Assembly: GCF_021403115.1 (NCBI RefSeq)
Contig: NZ_JAJSSH010000011.1
Coordinates: 79,582 to 143,581 of the forward strand
Direction: 5' to 3'
Source: Sphingobium sufflavum
GTDB lineage: Bacteria > Pseudomonadota > Alphaproteobacteria > Sphingomonadales > Sphingomonadaceae
Length of the DNA stretch: 64,000 bases
The notes under the pieces are model-generated. The model saw only the letters and a list, made by a program, of their open reading frames with translations, was not told the origin of the DNA and did not search any database. Position numbers and translations under genes: made by a program. Below are positions 47,794-55,471 of this stretch, piece after piece (the stretch's first letter is position 1; every line of letters begins with the position of its first letter).

Positions 47794-47981
47794 CGTCGCC
47801 GAACACTCTGAATCTTTTATCGCCTGCGTCGCCAGATCTTTCACCTGCAATCCTCTCCAATGGGCGCATGACATCTGCGGCTCTGGAAGCTATCGCCCCC
47901 AGGGAACCGGCCTGTTTGCCGCCTGCTTTCACTGTTGAGAGAAGAGGTATCGGCCGAGATACAAATTGTCGCGTCGCATCC

Positions 47982-48009
47982 GGCCAAATTTCGGACGCAG
48001 TCGGCCAAA
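47982..48009 (-). promoter_or_regulatory. Pair of TTGGCCG half-sites facing the CoA-transferase gene
   Basis: On the minus strand TTTTGGCCG ... TTTGGCCGG occur with 20 bp between half-site starts (plus-strand CGGCCAAA at 48002-48009 and 47982-47989). The pair ends 189 nt before the CoA-transferase start. Two further pairs with the same direction relative to their target genes lie at 48106-48133 and 49096-49123. Confidence 0.6.
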
Positions 48010-48041
48010 AGACTATTGTCCGCCTCCCCGGCCATATTCAG

Positions 48042-48060
48042 AAACATTATCCGAATGTTT
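48042..48060. promoter_or_regulatory. AT-rich inverted repeat in the divergent promoter region
   Basis: AAACATT-ATCCG-AATGTTT, perfect 7-bp arms, followed by T residues. The region from the CoA-transferase start (47793) to the chosen AraC start (48202) is 408 nt and holds this repeat and two half-site pairs. It may be a second regulator site or part of a promoter. Confidence 0.4.
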
Positions 48061-48105
48061 TTTCCGATACGGCGTCTTTAGTTGTAGATCGTTGGTTTGA
48101 CCAAA

Positions 48106-48133
48106 TTGGCCGATTCCGCGCTATATCTGGCCG
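48106..48133 (+). promoter_or_regulatory. Pair of TTGGCCG/CTGGCCG half-sites upstream of the AraC gene
   Basis: TTGGCCG (48106) and CTGGCCG followed by AA (48127) lie exactly 21 bp apart on the plus strand, two helical turns. The frame of the AraC gene is open here from a TTG at 48097, but the presence of a regulatory pair suggests this is leader DNA and that translation begins at ATG 48202. Confidence 0.5.
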
Positions 48134-48201
48134 AAGCGGATGCGACATTGCCCTTAGGACAGGCTTTGATTGCGCGTTATATATCAACGGTGACGCAAGC
48201 T

Positions 48202-49077
48202 ATGATACAGACTGGTGAGGATATTCCACGCGGTTCCGGCGCGATGGTAGCGGAACTCTGGCCGGGCGAGACCCATCATCCGCCCATAGGAACGTCGCGT
48301 ACTGCGATGTTCCTGCGCACCTACAGGCAGGGCACGGTGCCCAGTGCCGGATCGATGTCCTGCGGCGACGTGGACCTCGACGGCCCCTGGCACTTTCATG
48401 ACATGCATCAGCTGATGTGCACCTTCGAAGGCGGGCTGGAGGTGGAGGTCGAGGGCGGTCGCCACCTAATCCCCCGCCAGCTCGCCGCTTGGATACCGGC
48501 GGGTATACCCCATCGCATGAACCTGCATCAGGTGCGCTCCGGATCGATCTATTTCCCCAAGGACATGGTCGCAAATCCCGGCGACCGCATCAGGGCCGTC
48601 ATCGTGCCGCCCCTGATGCGGGAGATGACGAAGGAGGCGATGCGCTGGCCGCTTCATGCGCCGGACAGCCCGCAACGGACCGCCTTCTTCACCGCCATGG
48701 CCTATATGTGCGACGAGTGGATCCAGAATGAGGCGGACCTCTTCCTGCCCACCAGCGACAACGTCCGGCTGGAAAACGCCCTCCAATATACCGCCGACCA
48801 TATGGACAAGAAACTGCCGGAAGTCTGCCGCCACGCCGGCATGTCCGAGCGGTCGTTCCGGCGCCATCTGAAATCCGTTTATGGTATGAGCTGGGAGGGC
48901 TATCGCGGCCAGATTCGCCTGCTCCGGGCAATTTCGCTGCTCAGTGAAACCGACCTGCCGATAGATGAGGTCGCGTCGCGATGCGGTTTTGAAAGTCCGT
49001 CGGGATTCTCACGCGCCTTTCGCGCCACCATGAACCAGGCCCCGCGCGCCTATCGCAACCATGTCCGAAACGGCTGA
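48202..49077 (+). CDS. AraC family transcriptional regulator
   Basis: 291 aa from ATG 48202. A cupin-like sensor domain (WHFHDMHQLMCTFEGGLEVE, IPRQLAAWIPAGIPHRMNLH) is followed by a C-terminal AraC domain with two HTHs (VCRHAGMSERSFRRHLKSVY, VASRCGFESPSGFSRAFRAT, NQAPRAYRNH). A TTG at 48097 would add 35 residues; the half-site pair located there argues against it, though neither start has a strong ribosome site. It is flanked by half-site pairs in front of its own gene, the divergent CoA-transferase and the downstream CaiE/PaaY-like operon, making it the likely regulator of all three. Confidence 0.85.
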   Translation: MIQTGEDIPRGSGAMVAELWPGETHHPPIGTSRTAMFLRTYRQGTVPSAGSMSCGDVDLDGPWHFHDMHQLMCTFEGGLEVEVEGGRHLIPRQLAAWIPAGIPHRMNLHQVRSGSIYFPKDMVANPGDRIRAVIVPPLMREMTKEAMRWPLHAPDSPQRTAFFTAMAYMCDEWIQNEADLFLPTSDNVRLENALQYTADHMDKKLPEVCRHAGMSERSFRRHLKSVYGMSWEGYRGQIRLLRAISLLSETDLPIDEVASRCGFESPSGFSRAFRATMNQAPRAYRNHVRNG

Positions 49078-49095
49078 CCCCAGCGGTCATGTATT

Positions 49096-49123
49096 TTGGC
49101 CGTCCTCGCATCAATCTTGGCCG
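49096..49123 (+). promoter_or_regulatory. Pair of TTGGCCG half-sites facing the hexapeptide-SDR-P450 operon
   Basis: TTTTGGCCG and CTTGGCCGAA on the plus strand, half-site starts 21 bp apart (49096 and 49117), ending 183 nt before the start at 49306. The second half-site overlaps a palindrome GCCGAATTCGGC (49120-49131). The layout mirrors the pair facing the CoA-transferase. Confidence 0.6.
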
Positions 49124-49175
49124 AATTCGGCGCGCACGGCCTGACCGCCCCGCCTATGATCATGGAGCGGGATGA

Positions 49176-49194
49176 CGGTGCCGGTAAGGCACCG
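49176..49194. terminator. Short hairpin downstream of the AraC gene
   Basis: CGGTGCC-GGTAA-GGCACCG, perfect 7-bp stem, between the AraC stop and the next gene. No U-tract; it may be a weak terminator or a 5'-leader structure. Confidence 0.35.
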
Positions 49195-49305
49195 CATCCG
49201 GAGAGGACAGGACACGGCGCCTCCGTGTTTCCCCGACCGACATGCCAGGCGATCCTCATCGACCATGGCAGACGCTCATCACGGCACCAGAGGAAGGATT
49301 ATTTC

Positions 49306-49860
49306 ATGATCGTAAAGCCCTTCAACGGAAAGACGCCGAAGATCGGCAAGAACTGCATGATCGCGGATACGGTCATGCTGATCGGGGACGTGACGATCGG
49401 AGACAATTGTTCGATCTGGCCGGGCGTCGTCATCCGGTCCGACACCACTCCGGTGGTCATCGGGAACAATGTTCATATCGAGGAGAACAGCATCCTCCAC
49501 ACCTCGACACATATCGAGGACAATGTGATGATCGGCCATGGCTGCACGATTGAGGCATTCATCGGCCATGATACGATGCTGGGCAACACGGCCTCGCTGA
49601 TGCCCATGTCACGGGTCGGAGCCTATTGCTGCATCGCCGCCGGCAGCGTGCTGACCGAGATGAAGGAAATCCCCGACTATAGTTTTGCACTGGGCAGCCC
49701 AGCAAAGGTGCATTCGACCATCGACCCGTCCAACCCCAAGCATGTGATGCGCTTGTCCACCACCTATCTGAACGGTGATCGCGGCATGCGGGTGCTGGCG
49801 CAGAAATATATCGACCAGAGCATCTGGGACTATGTGCCGGAAATGGCCGAAGCGGTTTAG
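49306..49860 (+). CDS. Gamma-carbonic-anhydrase-like hexapeptide protein (CaiE/PaaY type)
   Basis: 184 aa left-handed beta-helix protein: repeated hexapeptides (CMIADTVMLIGDVTIGDNCS, IGNNVHIEENSILHTSTHIE, NVMIGHGCTIEAFIGHDTML). His residues in ILHTSTH and IGHGCTI match the zinc ligands of the family, and the C-terminal helix (AQKYIDQSIWDYVPEMAEAV) packs across the helix. CaiE and PaaY relatives are accessory thioesterase-like proteins of CoA-dependent pathways, which suits the CoA-transferase in the same regulon. ATG 49306 follows AGGAAGGA. Confidence 0.87.
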   Translation: MIVKPFNGKTPKIGKNCMIADTVMLIGDVTIGDNCSIWPGVVIRSDTTPVVIGNNVHIEENSILHTSTHIEDNVMIGHGCTIEAFIGHDTMLGNTASLMPMSRVGAYCCIAAGSVLTEMKEIPDYSFALGSPAKVHSTIDPSNPKHVMRLSTTYLNGDRGMRVLAQKYIDQSIWDYVPEMAEAV

Positions 49861-49987
49861 TTCTCTCCCTGAGCGCTTCCGTGGCAGGAGCGCCCATTTT
49901 TTCTTCTTCGTGAACAGGAAACGGCAGGCAGCGGCGATAGAGGCTGCGGCTCCCGTTCGCGCGGCATTTTTCCAAGGACCAAGACAT

Positions 49988-50746
49988 ATGGAAGATATTT
50001 CCGCCTTGAACGGCAAGGTCGCGCTCGTCACTGGCGCGACATCCGGGCTGGGCCGCGCCAGCGCGCTCGCCCTGGCAGCGGCTGGGGCGAAACTGTTCCT
50101 TGTCGGCAGGAACGCCGACGGGCTGGCTGAAACCGCAAAGCTGCTGCCCGGCAAGGACGTCGCCACCCATGTTGCCGACCTGACCGACCCAGCCGCCTGC
50201 TCCGCAATCGTCCCGGCCGCCGTCGACCATTTTGGTCAGCTCGACGCGCTGTGCAATGTCGCGGGCATCATCTTCGTGGCCAATTCGCCCGACATGCCCA
50301 TCAACCAGTGGGACCGCATTATCGCGACCAACCTCACCGCTCCCTTCCTGCTGTCACGCGCGGCGATCCCGCACCTGCTCAAGACAGGCGGCGCCATCAT
50401 CAACATCGCATCGGCGGCGGCCTTCACAGGTCAGGCCTATGGCGCGGCGTACAGCGCCAGCAAGGCCGGTCTGGTCGGCATGACGAAATCCATGGCGATG
50501 GAATTTGCCAAGCAACCGATCCGCATCAACGCCATTGCGCCGGGCGGTATGATGACCAACGTCGCCAAGAATTTCCGCCCGCCCGAAGGATGCGATTTCG
50601 ACCTTATGAAGCGCTTCACCGGCCCGCGCGGCGGCATGGTGGAAGTGTCCGATGTCGCCGATCTTGTCGTCTATCTCGCGTCTGACGCCGGGCGCGGCTT
50701 CCATGGTGCGTGCCTCAATATCGACGCCGGCGTGACGGCGGGTTGA
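49988..50746 (+). CDS. Short-chain dehydrogenase/reductase (SDR)
   Basis: 252 aa classical SDR: cofactor motif VALVTGATSGLGRASALAL, NVAGIIF, active-site IINIASAAAF with YSASKAGLVG (Tyr-x3-Lys), and the C-terminal LASDAGRGFHGACLNIDAG. It oxidises or reduces a secondary alcohol/ketone. AAGGA precedes ATG 49988. It is co-directional with the hexapeptide gene, and the P450 starts 2 nt after its stop: P450 hydroxylation followed by SDR oxidation is a common pair in terpenoid degradation. Confidence 0.92.
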   Translation: MEDISALNGKVALVTGATSGLGRASALALAAAGAKLFLVGRNADGLAETAKLLPGKDVATHVADLTDPAACSAIVPAAVDHFGQLDALCNVAGIIFVANSPDMPINQWDRIIATNLTAPFLLSRAAIPHLLKTGGAIINIASAAAFTGQAYGAAYSASKAGLVGMTKSMAMEFAKQPIRINAIAPGGMMTNVAKNFRPPEGCDFDLMKRFTGPRGGMVEVSDVADLVVYLASDAGRGFHGACLNIDAGVTAG

Positions 50747-50748
50747 AC

Positions 50749-51933
50749 ATGGCCGATCACTCTACTCCCAGTCAGAGCGTTGCCGAGTTCGATGCAGAAC
50801 AGCCCCATGACCTCTGGCGCACCTTGCGCGGCACCTGCCCGGTCTCGCGCGTCTCCGATGGCGGGGCAATGGTGCGGCCCACCTATATCGTCTCGACTTG
50901 GGCCGGGGCAAAGCAGGTGCTGCTCGATCCGGAGACTTTTTCCTCCTCGATTAATGCCGAGGGAACGGCACGGTTCATGGGGCCTGTCCTGCTGGGAATG
51001 GATGGGGAACGCCATCGCTCGCGTCGCCAGTTAATCTCCCATGCCTTTCGGGCGTCGCAACTGGCCAGATGGGAGGAGACGTTGATACGCCCCATCATAA
51101 CTGCGCTTTGCGATAGCATAGCCCATCGGGGGAGCGCGGAGTTGATGGAAGAGCTCATCAGCCGGTTTCCCGTGCAGGTGATATGCGGCATGTGCGCCAT
51201 CCCGTCACAGGACAGCCCCCGTTTCCTGCAATGGGCCAAGGATATTCACCGCGGGATGCGCGACGAGGGTATGGGGCGCGCCGCCGCAGAGGCAATGCGG
51301 ATCTATCTCGAACCGCTGGTGGAGGCGCGGCGGCGCGAGCGCGGCGACGATCTCATCAGCGACATCGTCCACGCCGAGGTTGATGGCGAGCGGCTGGATG
51401 ACGAAGAAGTCTTTGGCTTCCTTCGCCTGCTGTTACCTGCCGGGTCTGAAAGCACCTATCGCGCGATAGGCAGCGCCCTGCTCGCAATCCTTTCGACGCC
51501 GGGCCTGTATGCGCGGGTGATGCAGGACAGGTCCATCCTGCCCTCCATCGTGGAGGAAACCCTTCGCTGGGACGTCTCCAATTCGATGGTCAGCCGCGTT
51601 GTCACGCGCGACACGCTGATAGAGGGGTGCCCCGTTCCCGCCGGGGCCGGCCTACGCGTTGTGACCAATTCCGCCAACCGCGACGAAAAGCGCTTTGCCC
51701 AATCTGACACTTTCGATCTGGAGCGACCCGCGAAACCCCATATTGGCTTTGGCTTGGGGCCGCACCAATGCTTGGGACAGCCCCTCGCCCGGATGGAAAT
51801 GCGTGTCGGACTCGACGTCATGTTGGCCAGGTTGAATAACCTCTCCCTCGATCCTGCTCATCCTTCTCCGGTGGTGGCGGGAGCGTCTTTCCGCGGACCG
51901 CCCAAATTGCATGTGCTTTTTGAAAAGGCATAA
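50749..51933 (+). CDS. Bacterial class I cytochrome P450
   Basis: 394 aa soluble P450: I-helix LLLPAGSESTYRAIG (AGxxT oxygen-binding motif), ExxR in SIVEETLRWD, and haem ligand Cys in FGLGPHQCLGQPLARMEM. It needs a ferredoxin and reductase, not found in the window. It probably hydroxylates an alicyclic acid or terpenoid in the route that includes the SDR and CoA-transferase (inference). ATG 50749 is used; an open frame from 50710 overlaps the SDR. Confidence 0.93.
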   Translation: MADHSTPSQSVAEFDAEQPHDLWRTLRGTCPVSRVSDGGAMVRPTYIVSTWAGAKQVLLDPETFSSSINAEGTARFMGPVLLGMDGERHRSRRQLISHAFRASQLARWEETLIRPIITALCDSIAHRGSAELMEELISRFPVQVICGMCAIPSQDSPRFLQWAKDIHRGMRDEGMGRAAAEAMRIYLEPLVEARRRERGDDLISDIVHAEVDGERLDDEEVFGFLRLLLPAGSESTYRAIGSALLAILSTPGLYARVMQDRSILPSIVEETLRWDVSNSMVSRVVTRDTLIEGCPVPAGAGLRVVTNSANRDEKRFAQSDTFDLERPAKPHIGFGLGPHQCLGQPLARMEMRVGLDVMLARLNNLSLDPAHPSPVVAGASFRGPPKLHVLFEKA

Positions 51934-52054
51934 GCGCAGTCGACCCTAATAAGACACTCAGCAGCAATTTTTTGCTCCCCAGGAGCAGACCGTCAGCTAT
52001 TCCGGCGGCTGCCGCCCGAGGCTGTCATCTAGTAGTGGCCCACATTGCAAGCCC

Positions 52055-52183
52055 CTAAAAGCTGTTCAGAGGTGCACTAGCCTTCGCGGTCGCCGCTGGC
52101 GCGCCACTCGCAACAAGCGCCTGCGACGTCAACGCGAGCGAGGCCGTGCCGCCTCTTACTAAAAGCTGCCGCCGATCAATCAT
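52055..52183 (-). pseudogene. Orphan twin-arginine signal peptide (truncated exported oxidoreductase-type gene?)
   Basis: ATG 52183 starts MIDRRQLLVRGGTASLALTS, a good Tat signal, continues for 42 codons (QALVASGAPAATAKASAPLN) and ends in TAG. Nothing enzyme-like follows. It lies in the 335-nt gap (51934-52268) between the P450 and GH3 genes, which otherwise shows nothing. Probably the start of a deleted exported cofactor-binding protein. Confidence 0.45.
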
Positions 52184-52268
52184 TGTACAATGCTCCTCAG
52201 CAAGTTTTCGGGGCAAGAGGTATTTCGAGTTTATGGCGAAATAGCCGCCTATCTATCGTGGAATAGCT

Positions 52269-54572
52269 TCACTGCCTGGCTACTTCGAAGGAAGCCTTAA
52301 GATCCGCAGCAGAACTTCCACCGACAAAGAGGTCGAAACCCGTCTCATCCTGAACCCAGCCTTTGGTGGCGTCACTCCAATAGCGCAGTTCGTCGGGGCC
52401 AAGAGAGAAGTTCACAGTCCTGGTTTTCCCCGCTCCAAGCGTGATCCTTTGAAACCCCTTGAGTTCGCGAACAGGCCTTGCCGAGGTTCCATGGCGCTGA
52501 TGGATGTAAAGCTGGACAACTTCGTCGCCCGCCACGCGGCCCTTGTTCGTGACGTCGACGGAAACGCCGATGCGTTCGCCCACAGCCATGGAAGCACGAT
52601 CCAGGCGAAGGTTCGAATATCCAAAATCGGTATAGCTCAAGCCAAATCCGAAGGGATAATTAGGCGCGCTGCTCTCATTCCAATAGCGTCCTTGAACGGG
52701 CTGGGGCTTATGAGAGATGAGTTGCCCGTAATAATTTGGCGCATGTGCGGGACTTCGGATCCAGCTAAAGGGCAGCTTGCCGCCGGGCACAGCATTCCCG
52801 AGTAGCAGATTAGCGCCCGCTGTCCCTCCTTCCGTGCCAGGATACCACATGTCGAGGATTGCCGCTGCGCGAGTACCCTTAAGATCGATCGGGCGGGCAC
52901 TGTAAAGGACGATGATTACAGGCTTCCCAGTGCCCACAACGGCATCAAGCAGTTCCTGTTGTCGCCCCGGCAGGTCGAAGCTCGACCGGGAGCCCCCTTC
53001 GCTGATCATGTTGGTCGCCTCCCCCAGAACGAGGACGGCCGCATCGGACTGATGCGCCAGTTCCACGGCACGCTTGATTTCCTGATCCTCGTCGAGAGGC
53101 TGCCTATCAGGCATTTTGTCGGCGGTGGCAGATGGCGACGGAAACAAGCGCTTTGGCATCCGCACGCCTTCCGAATAGCGCAGAGCGACCTTGGGGCCTA
53201 GGGCAGCCTTCAACCCCGCAAAAAGTGTGACGGCCTCCGGCTTGTTCTGGTCAAAGACCCAAGGCCCCAATGTGTCCCGCACAGAATCGGCAAAAGGGCC
53301 GATGACAGCGAGCGAGCGGATGCGGTGCGGATCGAGAGGTAAGAGATTGCCCTCATTCTTCAGCAGGACAGCGGAACGCTCGGCTGCAAGCCGTGCAGCT
53401 GCCCGGTGTTGCGGGTCCGCAAAAACACGCCCAACGGCCTTCTCGTCGATATAGGGATTTTCAAACAGTCCCAATCTGATCTTGGCCTCCAGCACATGGC
53501 GAACCGCTTCATCGACGCGGTCCGGAGGGATATCTCCGCTGGCCAGTGCTCCGGGCAATTGCGCCATGGAGGGTGCCTGCCCGGGATCGACCATCTCCAT
53601 GTCGAGGCCCGCCACCAGCGCACGGACGACCGCCTCTTTCTTGTCGGCCGCCAGATTTTGCACGACCAGCTTGTTCACGGAGCCGGAGTCGCTTCCAACA
53701 AGGCCTTCGAACCCAAGGGATTTCCGCAGGACGTCAGTCAAAAGCCAGCGATTGGCAGCCGCAGGAACGCCGTTCAAATGCATGTAGGCAGCCATGATCG
53801 CGCCGGCCCCTGCATCGATGGCGGCCTTGAACGGAGGAAAATGGACGTTCCAAAGATCGCTATCCGAGAGCTGGACCTCATCCCAGTCGCGGCCGCCAAG
53901 GGAGGCGCCGTAGCCCGCAAAATGCTTCGGCCCCGCCATGATGCGACCCGGCTGACCCAGATAGTTCCCTTGAAAGCCGAGCACTTGGGCTCGGCCCATC
54001 GCGCTTACAAGATACGGGTCTTCCCCGGCGGTCTCTACAATCCGCCCCCATCGCGGGTCTCGGCCAATGTCGAGATTGGGCGCAAACGTCCACTGGACAC
54101 CCACGGCGCGCGTTTCACGTGCTGCCACTGCCTGGCTTTGCTCGACAAGCTTGGGATCCCACGAGGCGGCCAGACCGATCGGAACCGGGAAAATGGTATG
54201 GAGCCCATGAATGACGTCGAATCCGAAAAGAACGGGGATGTGCAGCCGGGACTTCTCCACCGCCATATGTTGAAGCCGGTTGACCTCGACGGGATCCGTT
54301 ACGAAGAGAAGCGAGCCAACCCCTGTGCTGCCTAGTGCGTCGAGCGCCGCCTTATTGGCGGCTGGAACCGGCTGAAGGTAGAAAAACTGGGTCAACTGAG
54401 CCGCTTTTTCATCCGGCGTCATCTGCGCGATCAGTGCGTCTGCACGCTCGCGTATGTTCTTTTCCGAGCTATCATGTCGCGCGGGCTCACTCGCCGTCGC
54501 TACGCTAGTAAAGAGCGTTGTAGCTGCAAAAAAAGCGATCAATGCTTTCGCCTTTGAACGGCAAACCATCAT
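52269..54572 (-). CDS. Exported GH3 family beta-glucosidase (BglX-like)
   Basis: 767 aa with a signal peptide (ALIAFFAATTLFTSVATASE). GH3 landmarks: LLFGFDVIHGLHTIFPVPIG, TFAPNLDIGRDPRWGRIVET, HFAGYGASLGGRDW, and nucleophile Asp in LVGSDSGSVNKLV. The C-terminal half has GEATNMISEGGSRSSFDLPG and a fibronectin-III-like end (GDEVVQLYIHQRHGTSARPV). It removes beta-linked glucose in the periplasm. The start overlaps the sterol-desaturase stop by 4 nt, so the two are translationally coupled. Confidence 0.93.
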   Translation of the reverse strand: MMVCRSKAKALIAFFAATTLFTSVATASEPARHDSSEKNIRERADALIAQMTPDEKAAQLTQFFYLQPVPAANKAALDALGSTGVGSLLFVTDPVEVNRLQHMAVEKSRLHIPVLFGFDVIHGLHTIFPVPIGLAASWDPKLVEQSQAVAARETRAVGVQWTFAPNLDIGRDPRWGRIVETAGEDPYLVSAMGRAQVLGFQGNYLGQPGRIMAGPKHFAGYGASLGGRDWDEVQLSDSDLWNVHFPPFKAAIDAGAGAIMAAYMHLNGVPAAANRWLLTDVLRKSLGFEGLVGSDSGSVNKLVVQNLAADKKEAVVRALVAGLDMEMVDPGQAPSMAQLPGALASGDIPPDRVDEAVRHVLEAKIRLGLFENPYIDEKAVGRVFADPQHRAAARLAAERSAVLLKNEGNLLPLDPHRIRSLAVIGPFADSVRDTLGPWVFDQNKPEAVTLFAGLKAALGPKVALRYSEGVRMPKRLFPSPSATADKMPDRQPLDEDQEIKRAVELAHQSDAAVLVLGEATNMISEGGSRSSFDLPGRQQELLDAVVGTGKPVIIVLYSARPIDLKGTRAAAILDMWYPGTEGGTAGANLLLGNAVPGGKLPFSWIRSPAHAPNYYGQLISHKPQPVQGRYWNESSAPNYPFGFGLSYTDFGYSNLRLDRASMAVGERIGVSVDVTNKGRVAGDEVVQLYIHQRHGTSARPVRELKGFQRITLGAGKTRTVNFSLGPDELRYWSDATKGWVQDETGFDLFVGGSSAADLKASFEVARQ

Positions 54573-55348
54573 GCTGCCTCCTCGGCAGCGCTGGCCTGGG
54601 CGGGTAAGGAGCGTCGGCTGAAATTCTTCTCGTAATCCGTTTCAAACTTTGGCCGCATCGTGCCACAGATCCGGTCCCAGATCGTCGTATAGCCGCCAAA
54701 ATTTCCTGTGAAAAAACGGTGATGTTGATCGTGAAACGTCGCCGTGATGAACCACTTGGTCGCCCAGCTTTTGTTCCACCAACGTGGCATGAACTCATAG
54801 CCCGAGTGGACGTAGAGACCCATAATGATGTTGGTAGGAAATATCAGGGCAGCGGTCGCATCATGAATGGTAAAAATCGTTAGGAAGATTGAGATGAAGC
54901 CGCCGTTTATGACGGATTCGAGCGGATTGACGGAAAGTGTCGTCAGGACATTAGGCGACGTAGATTTATGGTGCAGTTTGTGAACCCAGCTATAGATGGG
55001 TTCAACATGCATCCATCGATGGAACCAGTAAAAATAGGTATCGAATAAAAAGAAATACAGTGCGTATTCGAGACCCACTTGCCACCATGCCGCAGGGGCA
55101 TGGTTGAATGTGATCCAGCCGTGCGCGTTCAGCCAGCCGCTGAGGCGTCCCATGACGGTGCCGACAATCGTCATGGTGATCGTCGCAAAGAATATTTCGT
55201 TACGGAATATCTTCCACTTGAAACCCTTTGGCTGGATTTTTCGTGTACGGAAATATCCCGTTACGATGCCAGATAATATGCCGGTCGCAACAAACAGCAC
55301 TATCCAAAGCGAGAGCATATCGTCGCCCGACATTAATCCTTTAAACAT
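54569..55348 (-). CDS. Sterol desaturase / fatty acid hydroxylase superfamily membrane di-iron enzyme
   Basis: 259 aa with about four membrane helices. The three histidine boxes are intact: WFHRWMHVEP (HxxxH), VHKLHHKSTS (HxxHH) and TFHDQHHRFF (HxxHH). Such enzymes hydroxylate or desaturate sterol-, hopanoid-, carotenoid- or lipid-like substrates at the inner membrane. Codon usage here is less GC-biased than in the first 30 kb. Coupling to the GH3 gene suggests the substrate is a glucoside of a hydrophobic aglycone (inference). AGGAAG precedes the ATG. Confidence 0.9.
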   Translation of the reverse strand: MFKGLMSGDDMLSLWIVLFVATGILSGIVTGYFRTRKIQPKGFKWKIFRNEIFFATITMTIVGTVMGRLSGWLNAHGWITFNHAPAAWWQVGLEYALYFFLFDTYFYWFHRWMHVEPIYSWVHKLHHKSTSPNVLTTLSVNPLESVINGGFISIFLTIFTIHDATAALIFPTNIIMGLYVHSGYEFMPRWWNKSWATKWFITATFHDQHHRFFTGNFGGYTTIWDRICGTMRPKFETDYEKNFSRRSLPAQASAAEEAA

Positions 55349-55471
55349 CTTCCTGTCTCTCCCGGCCCCGCTTGGATGTCGGCCGCATGTTCAAAAAATA
55401 TTTGCAACGCGTTTGTAGTCTTGATCATCATGAGGATGCTTGGCGGAGCTCGCCATGATGCCTGATATCTT

